Notes under the pieces: generated by a model
Seen by the model: only the letters and a program-made list of their open reading frames with translations
What the model was told of the DNA's origin: nothing
The model's database searches: none
Position numbers and translations under genes: made by a program
Source of the DNA: Treponema sp.
Lineage (GTDB): Bacteria > Spirochaetota > Spirochaetia > Treponematales > Treponemataceae
DNA: 7,867 nucleotides
Direction of reading: 5' to 3'
NCBI GenBank assembly: GCA_012513125.1
Contig: JAAZCS010000382.1
Span: 1-7,867 of the forward strand
Part shown: positions 1 to 5,844 of the stretch, piece by piece
How positions within the stretch are numbered: position 1 is the stretch's first letter
Layout of the letters: every line of letters begins with the position of its first letter

Positions 1-234
1 AAGCTAGACATACAACGAGAATTATCATCTCTTGTTAGTGGAAAAACATTAACATGTGACAACATGAAAATAATTTTGATAAAATCAAAGAACAAGTCTG
101 GGCAATTGAATAAAATCGTTCATAATACAATTCCGGCTGCATTTTCTTCAGCCCTTTCTGTCGCACTTGCAACTCAGCTAGAAGAAATTCCTTGTAATGA
201 AAATCTTTTATTCAAATTAATTAAAGAAAGATAA
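1..234 (+). CDS. Molybdenum hydroxylase large (molybdopterin-binding) subunit, C-terminal fragment
   Basis: The first reading frame is open from the window edge to a TAA at 232-234 and gives 77 residues; the 5' part lies outside the window. The tail contains a segment of the type IPAAFSSALSVAL followed by an IPCNENLLFKLIKE ending. This resembles the C-terminus of xanthine dehydrogenase/aldehyde oxidase-type molybdopterin subunits, where a helix rich in small residues is followed by a 'lP.t.e.v...lk' tail. The stronger argument is position: it sits 15 bases upstream of a [2Fe-2S] subunit and then an FAD subunit, the usual three-gene make-up of these enzymes. In the family this subunit holds the molybdenum cofactor and the substrate site. 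No catalytic motif is visible in the fragment, so substrate and activity cannot be judged. A different protein is possible. Confidence 0.6.
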   Translation, partial: KLDIQRELSSLVSGKTLTCDNMKIILIKSKNKSGQLNKIVHNTIPAAFSSALSVALATQLEEIPCNENLLFKLIKER

Positions 235-249
235 TATTAGAGAAGAAAC

Positions 250-738
250 ATGAAGATAAATATAACTTTAAATGGAACAAAACAAGTTTTTGACGCAATG
301 CCAGATGAACCTTTAATCAATGTATTAAGAAGAAATTCTTGCATTAAAGTGAAGAATGGATGCGGAAAGGGATATTGTGGTTCGTGCACAATTTTATTGA
401 ACGACAGACCAGTTGCAAGTTGTAAAATTCCTTTTGCATTAGCAAAGGACACAGATATTGTTACTTTGGATTATTTTGAAAGAACACAAGAATATTCTGA
501 CATAATGAAAGGTTTTAAAAAAGCAGGAATTCAGCTTTGTGGTTATTGCGATGCCGGAAAAATATTCTCAACTTATCAGATATTGAAAAATCCAAATATT
601 CCAAAACGAAAAGAAATTACAGAAGCTTTACAACATTTAGCCCCTTGTTGTGTTGATTTAGAAACACTAGTAAACGGAGTTATTTATACAATAACATTAC
701 GAAAACAACAAATTGAGCGAATAACAGATTCCCATTAA
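250..738 (+). CDS. Small [2Fe-2S] subunit of a xanthine dehydrogenase/CO dehydrogenase-type molybdenum hydroxylase
   Basis: 162 residues, the usual size for the stand-alone iron-sulfur subunit. The N-terminal plant-ferredoxin-like domain (about 1-75) has the expected cluster ligands C38, C43, C46 (GCGKGYCGSC) and C58. The helical second domain (about 80-150) has the CGYC pair C97/C100, but the usual C-R-C-T-G-Y motif is replaced by A-P-C-C-V-D with C133 and C134, and the Gln normally just before the CGxC pair is Leu96. In the family the two clusters pass electrons between the molybdenum centre and FAD. The start is the ATG at 250, preceded only by a weak purine-rich stretch (AGAGAAG). It is 15 bases after the upstream subunit gene and 11 bases before the FAD subunit gene, so co-expression is likely. 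Family assignment is sure; the substrate (purine, aldehyde or other) is not. Confidence 0.88.
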   Translation: MKINITLNGTKQVFDAMPDEPLINVLRRNSCIKVKNGCGKGYCGSCTILLNDRPVASCKIPFALAKDTDIVTLDYFERTQEYSDIMKGFKKAGIQLCGYCDAGKIFSTYQILKNPNIPKRKEITEALQHLAPCCVDLETLVNGVIYTITLRKQQIERITDSH

Positions 739-749
739 AAGGTAAAATT

Positions 750-1541
750 ATGAATACACTTATTTCATTTGCAAAAAACACAAATATTTTACTTCAAGAA
801 GTAAAAAACAATGTACAGATTGTTGGTGGCTGTACACAGATTGAGGAATTTCCACAAAGGCTTGTTTCTACTTTTGGCATCAAGGAATTATCTCAAATAA
901 ATAGACATGAACGTTATATTGATATTGGACCGGGTGTTACGCTCTCGGATATTCTTGCTCTTGGTCAGAACCATATTCCTCAAATTCTGTATGAGGCAAT
1001 CACCTCCATTGCAAATCCTATTATCAGAAATATGGCAACAATTGGTGGAAATATTTTTGCACAAGGAAACAAACATACACTTTATGCACCCCTTTTAGCT
1101 CTTGATACTAAATTAGATTTTAAAAACCAATATGAAACAAAAACAATTTCCTTGAGTGCCTTTATGAATATACCAAAAGGATTTTACCTAGCAAACATAA
1201 GGATACCGTCAACTTTTGCAGATTTATATGTCTTTAGAAGAATTGGTCCAGAACATTCAATAACACAACAGTCAGCTTCATTTGCTTTTTTCATAAATAC
1301 AGATAATAACTGCATTACAAACATAAAGCTTGCTTTTGCAGGTCCAATTGTGTTTAGAAGCAAAGAATTAGAAAATATATTAGTAGGAAGACATCTTCCT
1401 TTATTACGAAAAGAAATCAACCAACTTCTAGAAATGGTTAACAATGAATTTAATAAAACTATTCTTGATAAAATGATTAGCGATGTTTTGAAGCAACAAT
1501 TTTTAAATTTAGCCCGCTATTCTTTTGAACAGCTTACTTAA
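750..1541 (+). CDS. FAD-binding subunit of a molybdenum hydroxylase (CoxM/XdhB type)
   Basis: 263 residues, slightly short for this family (commonly about 280-300). Visible landmarks are VGGCTQ at 25-30, where the family usually has an AGGTD-like FAD loop; DIGPGVTLSDIL at 58-69; and NPIIRNMATIGGN (89-101) followed by PLLALD (114-119), the most typical FAD-contacting segment of the vanillyl-alcohol-oxidase-fold domain. A C-terminal CO-dehydrogenase flavoprotein-like domain follows from about residue 160. In the family this subunit takes electrons from the iron-sulfur subunit and passes them to NAD+ or another acceptor. The ATG at 750 has a good ribosome binding site, AAAAGG, seven bases upstream. 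The gene ends the plus-strand operon and its last 8 bases overlap the end of the convergent queA gene. The altered first FAD loop means acceptor and cofactor affinity should not be assumed. Confidence 0.85.
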   Translation: MNTLISFAKNTNILLQEVKNNVQIVGGCTQIEEFPQRLVSTFGIKELSQINRHERYIDIGPGVTLSDILALGQNHIPQILYEAITSIANPIIRNMATIGGNIFAQGNKHTLYAPLLALDTKLDFKNQYETKTISLSAFMNIPKGFYLANIRIPSTFADLYVFRRIGPEHSITQQSASFAFFINTDNNCITNIKLAFAGPIVFRSKELENILVGRHLPLLRKEINQLLEMVNNEFNKTILDKMISDVLKQQFLNLARYSFEQLT

Positions 1542-2574
1542 TCAACATACAATCCCCGTATGAAAAAAATCTGTATTTATTTTCAACTGCTGTTTTATAT
1601 GCATTCAAAATGTTTTCCTTTCCAGCAAAAGCACTAACAAGCATTATTAAGGTTGATTCTGGAGTATGAAAATTAGTAAACATCTGATCAACAGTCTTAA
1701 ATTTGTAACCGGGATACATAAAAATACATGTGGAATTTGTTCCTGCTTTTACAAATCCATTTTCATCACTTGCTGACTCTAAAGTTCGTACAGAAGTTGT
1801 TCCCACTGCTAAAATTGGACGACCTTCTCTTTTTGCTTGATTAATTTTTTCAGCCGCTACATCAGAAATAGTAAAAATTTCTTCATGCATTTTATGATTT
1901 TCTATGTTATCTTCTCGTACTGGTAAAAATGTTCCTAAACCAACATGAAGAGTAACAAAAACTCTTTCAACACCTTTTTTATCAAGTTGATTTAACATAT
2001 CTTGTGTAAAATGTAATCCAGCAGTAGGACAAGCAGCAGAACCAGTTTTGTCAGCGTAAACATTCTGATATCTTTCTGAATCTTCGTCTGTATCGCCTCT
2101 TTTTATATATGGAGGAAGTGGAATATGTCCATTTTTTTCAAACCATGATTCATCAACAACAAAATCAAATTTTAAAGCTCTAAATTCAGACCCTTTATTT
2201 CCCTCTTCATCCACAATAGTTCCAATAGAACCATCAGGAAATGTATATTTCATTCCACTTTTTTGTTTTTTAGCTGATTTCACCATTGTGTTCCAAACAT
2301 GACAATCTTTATCAATTTGATTTAAAAACATAAACTCAATTTCACGACCAGTTGTTTCCTTTATACCATAAACTCGAGCTCTTCGTACTTTTGAATTGTT
2401 AAACACCATCAATGTATCAGGAGTAATCAATTCTGGAAGGTTATTCATATTAAAATGCTCAACCACACCATTTTTTCTTCCAAGAAGCATCAGTTTATCT
2501 TGTCCTCTAATTCCACTTGGATACTGAGCAATCAATTCTTGTGGTAAATCAAAATTAAAATCAGAAGTTTTCAT
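1534..2574 (-). CDS. queA: S-adenosylmethionine:tRNA ribosyltransferase-isomerase QueA
   Basis: QueA transfers and isomerises the ribosyl part of S-adenosylmethionine onto 7-aminomethyl-7-deazaguanine in tRNA anticodons, giving epoxyqueuosine, the penultimate step of queuosine synthesis in the cytosol. The 346 residues match the normal family length. Conserved blocks are visible: LPQELIAQYP near 10-19, VFNNSKV at 57-63, HIPLPPYIKR at 150-159, GSAACPTAGLHF at 178-189, HVGLGTF at 210-216, AVGTTSVRTLES at 256-267, FHTPESTLIMLVSAFAG at 302-318 and YRFFSYGDCMLI at 334-345. The ATG is preceded by AGGA six bases away (2581-2584). The gene lies 17 bases downstream of ruvB and is probably the last gene of the ruv transcript. 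No other queuosine gene is in the window. Identification is firm. Confidence 0.97.
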   Translation of the reverse strand: MKTSDFNFDLPQELIAQYPSGIRGQDKLMLLGRKNGVVEHFNMNNLPELITPDTLMVFNNSKVRRARVYGIKETTGREIEFMFLNQIDKDCHVWNTMVKSAKKQKSGMKYTFPDGSIGTIVDEEGNKGSEFRALKFDFVVDESWFEKNGHIPLPPYIKRGDTDEDSERYQNVYADKTGSAACPTAGLHFTQDMLNQLDKKGVERVFVTLHVGLGTFLPVREDNIENHKMHEEIFTISDVAAEKINQAKREGRPILAVGTTSVRTLESASDENGFVKAGTNSTCIFMYPGYKFKTVDQMFTNFHTPESTLIMLVSAFAGKENILNAYKTAVENKYRFFSYGDCMLIK

Positions 2575-2591
2575 ATTTTTTCCTATAATCC

Positions 2592-3638
2592 TTAATTAAA
2601 CAAATCTTTTTGATTTTCATTATCAACTTTATCTACGTGTAATCCTAAATGTGCATATGCTTTTTGCGTTACAATTCTTCCCCTCGGAGTCCTTTGCAAA
2701 AGCCCACACTGAATCAAGTAAGGTTCATAATAATCTTCAAGAGTATCAATATTTTCTCCGATTGATATTGCTAACGTTTCAGCCCCAACAGGACCACCAC
2801 CAAAATTGTTAATAATCGACAAAAGAATTTCCCTATCATATTTCTCTAATCCAATTTCATCAATCTCTAGTTTTGCAAGTCCTTCTTTTACAGTATCAAT
2901 ATCAATAGTACGACTATTCTTTATTTGAGCAAAATCTCTCATTCGCCGTAAAAGCCGATTAGCAACACGCGGTGTTCCCCTTGCACACGATGACATCAAC
3001 AACGCTGCATCATCATTCACACTTACATTAATAATTGAAGCTGATCTTTTGATAATGCTTGCAAGTTCTTCTTTTTTGTAAAATTCAAACCGTGGAATAA
3101 TTCCAAAACGAGATCTAAGTGGACTCGAAATACTTCCCGCTTTTGTTGTTGCCCCAACCAAAGTAAATGGAGGAATAGATATTCGCACTGTTCTCGCCGC
3201 AGACCCTTGCCCAATAATCCAATCTAATTCAAAATCTTCCATGGCAATATATAGCATTTCTTCAATAGCAGGTTTTAATCTATGAATTTCATCAATAAAA
3301 AAAACTGTTCTTGGTGTTATCGTAGAAAGAATCCCTGCCAAATCTTTTGGCTTGTCTAAGGCAGGAGCTGAAGTAGGTTTAAAGTCGACCCCTAATTCGT
3401 GAGCCGTAATCTGAGCCAATGTTGTTTTTCCAAGTCCTGGAGGTCCAATTAACAAAAGATGATCTAGAGAATCTTCCCTTTGTTTTGCAGCTTCTATAAA
3501 TGTTGATAAATTATTCTTTACTGATGTCTGCCCTAAAAAATCCTTTAGAACTTGTGGTCTTAAACTATTATCCTGCTCATCATAACTTATATTCACATCT
3601 GCCCTTACTATGGCAGAAAAATCTTCATTCTCATTCAT
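2592..3638 (-). CDS. ruvB: Holliday junction branch migration ATPase RuvB
   Basis: RuvB is the AAA+ motor that, as hexamers loaded by RuvA, pumps DNA through Holliday junctions in recombination and fork repair. The 348 residues are full length. The conserved entry LRPQVLKDFLGQ is at 26-37, Walker A GPPGLGKT at 65-72, Walker B FFIDEIHR at 113-120 (D116, E117), sensor 1 VGATT at 161-165, the arginine-finger region SPLRSRFG at 172-179, the sensor 2 region RGTPRVANRLLRR at 220-232, and a winged-helix domain with FGGGPVGAETLA (279-290) and CGLLQRTPRGR (311-321). The N-terminal extension of about 25 residues before LRP is usual. The gene starts 15 bases after ruvA; a possible Shine-Dalgarno AAGG overlaps the ruvA stop with a long spacer of 13 bases, so translational coupling to ruvA is likely. 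Confidence 0.98.
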   Translation of the reverse strand: MNENEDFSAIVRADVNISYDEQDNSLRPQVLKDFLGQTSVKNNLSTFIEAAKQREDSLDHLLLIGPPGLGKTTLAQITAHELGVDFKPTSAPALDKPKDLAGILSTITPRTVFFIDEIHRLKPAIEEMLYIAMEDFELDWIIGQGSAARTVRISIPPFTLVGATTKAGSISSPLRSRFGIIPRFEFYKKEELASIIKRSASIINVSVNDDAALLMSSCARGTPRVANRLLRRMRDFAQIKNSRTIDIDTVKEGLAKLEIDEIGLEKYDREILLSIINNFGGGPVGAETLAISIGENIDTLEDYYEPYLIQCGLLQRTPRGRIVTQKAYAHLGLHVDKVDNENQKDLFN

Positions 3639-3653
3639 GCTATCATTATTACC

Positions 3654-4262
3654 TTATGACATTTCAACAATTGCACGTTTAAAGAGAATTTCTTCTTTCT
3701 CTTTTTTCGTTTTATTCATAAAAGTTTCATCAGTTGATAAAACCATTACTAATTCATTAATTTTTGAATCAACATCTTTTTTATCAAAACCCATGTCAAC
3801 AAGTGAATTTGCAACATCATTGAACGCAGACTGAAAATTGGTTTTATTTTTCTCTTCCGATATTGAAATTTTGCCTTTTAACGCCAACAACATTTTACCA
3901 GCAGTTTTTTTACCAATTCCTGGTATTTTTTCAAGTTCATCAAGATTGTTATTTTCAAGAATTTCCATCAATTTAAATGATGAAATATTACTCATAATTT
4001 TTATTGCACCTTTTGCACCAATTCCATCAACTTTTAGCAAATCAAAAAAGACATTTCTTTCCTCTTTTGAGGCAAAACCAAACAGAGCCATTGCGTTTTC
4101 AGTATGTTGCATATAAATATAAACACGAGCCTCTTTCCCAACACAAGGAAGCATGTCTAGCGATGAATCAGGAATACAAATATCCCATTCAATTCCATTA
4201 GTTTCTATAAAAATTTGCCTAATATTTTTTGCGGTAATCATTCCAAAAATCGAATTAAACAT
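3654..4262 (-). CDS. ruvA: Holliday junction binding protein RuvA
   Basis: RuvA binds the four-way junction as a tetramer and positions two RuvB rings. The 202 residues show the three-domain plan: an N-terminal OB-fold (about 1-63, MFNSIFGMITAKN aligning with the usual start of the family), a central domain with two helix-hairpin-helix DNA-binding motifs (LLKVDGIGAKGA, 75-86, and LEKIPGIGKKTAGKMLLALKG, 110-130), and a C-terminal three-helix RuvB-binding domain (about 144-202, with VDMGFDKKDV at 155-164). It follows ruvC by 48 bases and precedes ruvB by 15. Unlike its neighbours, its ATG has no recognisable Shine-Dalgarno sequence. A candidate promoter lies so close that the message might start at or near the start codon. 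Start choice still follows the family N-terminus. Confidence 0.96.
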   Translation of the reverse strand: MFNSIFGMITAKNIRQIFIETNGIEWDICIPDSSLDMLPCVGKEARVYIYMQHTENAMALFGFASKEERNVFFDLLKVDGIGAKGAIKIMSNISSFKLMEILENNNLDELEKIPGIGKKTAGKMLLALKGKISISEEKNKTNFQSAFNDVANSLVDMGFDKKDVDSKINELVMVLSTDETFMNKTKKEKEEILFKRAIVEMS

Positions 4263-4268
4263 ATATGA

Positions 4269-4297
4269 ATGATAGTTTAATTTGAAACGAAATTCAA
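4269..4297 (-). promoter_or_regulatory. Candidate promoter directly before ruvA
   Basis: On the minus strand TTGAAT (4297-4292), a 17-base spacer and TATCAT (4274-4269) resemble a sigma70 promoter. Only six bases separate the -10 box from the ruvA ATG, so initiation would occur at or very near the start codon, giving a leaderless or nearly leaderless message. Support is the sequence match and the lack of a Shine-Dalgarno; chance occurrence in AT-rich DNA is quite possible. Confidence 0.35.
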
Positions 4298-4310
4298 TGA
4301 AGATTAATGA

Positions 4311-4850
4311 TTATGAACAATGTAATTTCGTAATTGCACACGCCAAAGCGTCAGCTGCATGGTCCGGTTTTGGCTCTATTTTTAGGCTTAATAAGATTTT
4401 TACATATTGTTCCACAAGTTTTTTATCAGCACTTGCAGTTCCTGTTACAGACTGTTTAATTTTATTTGGAGAAAATTCTTCCAAAGGAATTCCATTTTGA
4501 GCTATGCATAATGAAACAACTCCTTTAGCTTCTGCAACCCATAATGCACTCGTAACATTTTTGGCAAAAAAAAGTTTTTCCATTCCGGCTTCGCTTGGAG
4601 TAAATTCTCTTATAACTTTCGTCAATTCATCATATATATGTAAAAGTCGTTTTGAATGAATTTCTTTTGCGGATGTAGTGATTATTCCATACGAAACAAG
4701 CCTATATTTCCCAGAACAATAATCAACTACTCCCCAACCAGTATTTGCCAAACCTGGATCAATTCCAATAACTCGCCGAATTCCTTTTGAAAATTCAGTT
4801 TGAAAATCATTCGTTTTATATGTCCCAGGCAGTGGATTAAATTTTTCCAT
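4311..4850 (-). CDS. ruvC: Crossover junction endodeoxyribonuclease RuvC
   Basis: RuvC cuts Holliday junctions symmetrically as a dimer, finishing the job of RuvAB. The RNase H-like fold is recognised from VIGIDPGLANTGWGVV (27-42) with catalytic D31, MEKLFFAKN (90-98) with catalytic E91, and the C-terminal DHAADALACAI (163-173), where H164 and D167 align with the last two metal ligands; His at the first of these is known in Thermus-type RuvC. At 179 residues it has about 24 extra residues before the first strand compared with E. coli RuvC. This extension is polar and has no recognisable motif. The ATG at 4850 has AGGA (4855-4858) four bases upstream, and no closer ATG, GTG or TTG was found before IGIDPG, so the extension looks real. 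It is the first gene after an intrinsic terminator. Confidence 0.96.
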   Translation of the reverse strand: MEKFNPLPGTYKTNDFQTEFSKGIRRVIGIDPGLANTGWGVVDYCSGKYRLVSYGIITTSAKEIHSKRLLHIYDELTKVIREFTPSEAGMEKLFFAKNVTSALWVAEAKGVVSLCIAQNGIPLEEFSPNKIKQSVTGTASADKKLVEQYVKILLSLKIEPKPDHAADALACAITKLHCS

Positions 4851-4860
4851 ATTTTCCTAT

Positions 4861-4907
4861 AAAAAAAGACTACTAATTGAACTATAAAATAATTCAATCG
4901 GCAGTCC
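4861..4907 (-). terminator. Intrinsic terminator downstream of yebC
   Basis: Read on the minus strand, 4907-4893 can pair with 4881-4867 in a 15-position stem that includes four G-U wobbles and one C-A mismatch, with an 11-base loop (4892-4882). The 3' arm is followed directly by seven T residues (4867-4861, the first shared with the stem base). This is the classic shape of a factor-independent terminator. It begins 29 bases after the yebC stop and ends two bases before the AGGA of the ruvC ribosome binding site, so it lies between two genes of the same strand rather than at the end of a cluster. Full termination here would require a separate ruvC promoter. Confidence 0.8.
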
Positions 4908-4935
4908 TTTATCAAAGTTAAAAATTAATTTTCAA
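4908..4935 (-). promoter_or_regulatory. Candidate promoter for ruvC, overlapping the yebC terminator region
   Basis: On the minus strand TTGAAA (4935-4930, starting one base after the yebC stop) is separated by 16 bases from GATAAA (4913-4908). Four of six -10 bases and five of six -35 bases fit the sigma70 consensus. The predicted start would fall near 4901, inside the 5' arm of the terminator stem, so RNA from this promoter could not form the whole hairpin. AT-rich DNA yields many such matches, so this is weak. Confidence 0.35.
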
Positions 4936-4936
4936 C

Positions 4937-5680
4937 TTATTCTTCAGGTTCAAAATCATCAGGAAATTCAGCAGTATGATAAACATTCTGAACATCATCA
5001 TTATCTTCAAGTTTATCAATAAGTTTTTGAACTTTTGCAGCTGTATCTTTATCGACAGCAGTATAAGCGTCTGGAACCATTCCTACATCAGCAGAAAGTG
5101 ATTCAAAACCCTTTTCATTCAATGCATCAGCAACAGTTGCAAATGAATCAGAAGTAGTAGTTACAGTAATAATACCATCATCATTTGTAATATCATCAGC
5201 ACCAGCTTCCAAAGCTACTTCCATAACTTCATCTTCTGAAACTTTTTCAGCATCAAATTCAATTGTACCTTTACGTTGGAACATACGTGAAACAGAACCA
5301 GTAGTTCCTAAGTTTCCACTTGTTTTTGTAAAGATATTTCTAATATCGGCTGCAGCTCTGTTTTTGTTATCTGTTAATACTTCAACCATAACTGCAACAC
5401 CACCAGCTGCGTATCCTTCGTATACTAATTCTTCAAAAGATGTAGCTCCATCTTCACCTGTACCTTTTTTAATTGCACGATCGATATTATCTTTCGGCAT
5501 ATTAGCGGCACGAGCTTTAATAATTACAGTACGCAAACGTGGATTAGATGCAGGATCTCCTCCACCCAAACGAGCTGCAATGGAAATTTCCTTAATGAAT
5601 TTTGTAAAGATTTTACCGCGTTTTGCATCAGCGAGACCTTTTGCGTGTTTAATCGTCGCCCATTTACTATGTCCTGACAT
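4937..5680 (-). CDS. yebC: YebC/PmpR family protein (TACO1-like)
   Basis: The 247 residues cover the complete family. The N-terminus MSGHSKWATIKHAK and the following lysine-rich helical segment (RGKIFTKFIKEI, 21-32; NMPKDNIDRAIKKGTG, 60-75) are hallmark YebC sequence, as are YEGYAAGGVAVMVEVLTDNKNR (87-108) and NVYHTAEF (232-239). The C-terminus is strongly acidic. Members have been described as DNA-binding transcriptional regulators and, more recently, as ribosome-associated factors that relieve stalling on proline stretches, with the mitochondrial TACO1 as relative; the sequence alone does not decide between these. A strong Shine-Dalgarno AAGGAG (5686-5691) lies five bases before the ATG, and a good promoter lies further upstream. 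Its own terminator follows. Its position beside ruvCAB is a common bacterial arrangement. Confidence 0.97.
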   Translation of the reverse strand: MSGHSKWATIKHAKGLADAKRGKIFTKFIKEISIAARLGGGDPASNPRLRTVIIKARAANMPKDNIDRAIKKGTGEDGATSFEELVYEGYAAGGVAVMVEVLTDNKNRAAADIRNIFTKTSGNLGTTGSVSRMFQRKGTIEFDAEKVSEDEVMEVALEAGADDITNDDGIITVTTTSDSFATVADALNEKGFESLSADVGMVPDAYTAVDKDTAAKVQKLIDKLEDNDDVQNVYHTAEFPDDFEPEE

Positions 5681-5723
5681 GGGAACTCCTTATTTTAAAA
5701 TAAATTTACTAAATTATCCGAAA

Positions 5724-5752
5724 ATCATATCATAAAGATAAAACTTATTCAA
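5724..5752 (-). promoter_or_regulatory. Promoter of yebC
   Basis: On the minus strand TTGAAT (5752-5747) and TATGAT (5729-5724) are separated by exactly 17 bases; a second overlapping TATGAT copy sits at 5734-5729. The expected start near 5717 leaves a leader of about 37 bases with the AAGGAG ribosome binding site. It is in the right place and orientation for yebC. Confidence 0.6.
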
Positions 5753-5785
5753 TTAGCTAATCTTTGATTGATTTCATTTGTACAT

Positions 5786-5814
5786 TTTACAAAATTCAAT
5801 TATCAGATTATAAT
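5786..5814 (+). promoter_or_regulatory. Promoter of the TGS-domain nucleoside kinase gene
   Basis: TTTACA (5786-5791), a 17-base spacer and a perfect TATAAT (5809-5814) form a near-consensus sigma70 promoter. The expected transcription start is about 5821, and AGGA (5831-5834) lies ten bases before the ATG at 5845. This also rules out the TTG at 5764 as start codon, since it would lie upstream of the message. Confidence 0.7.
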
Positions 5815-5844
5815 GGAAAAATACTATTAAAGGAAACAAGTAAC

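Noticed and set aside
3838..4201. Plus-strand open frames opposite ruvA (also similar ones opposite ruvB, ruvC, yebC and the kinase)
   Set aside because: They lie antisense to firmly identified genes, lack ribosome binding sites and show no recognisable protein features.
4867..4907. Hairpin upstream of ruvC as a riboswitch or small RNA
   Set aside because: The simple stem, loop and T-tract are fully explained as an intrinsic terminator; there is no complex conserved fold that I can recognise.
5764..5844. In-frame TTG start that would lengthen the nucleoside kinase by 27 residues
   Set aside because: It lies upstream of a near-consensus TTTACA-17-TATAAT promoter, has no ribosome binding site, and the family's TGS domain begins at the ATG at 5845.
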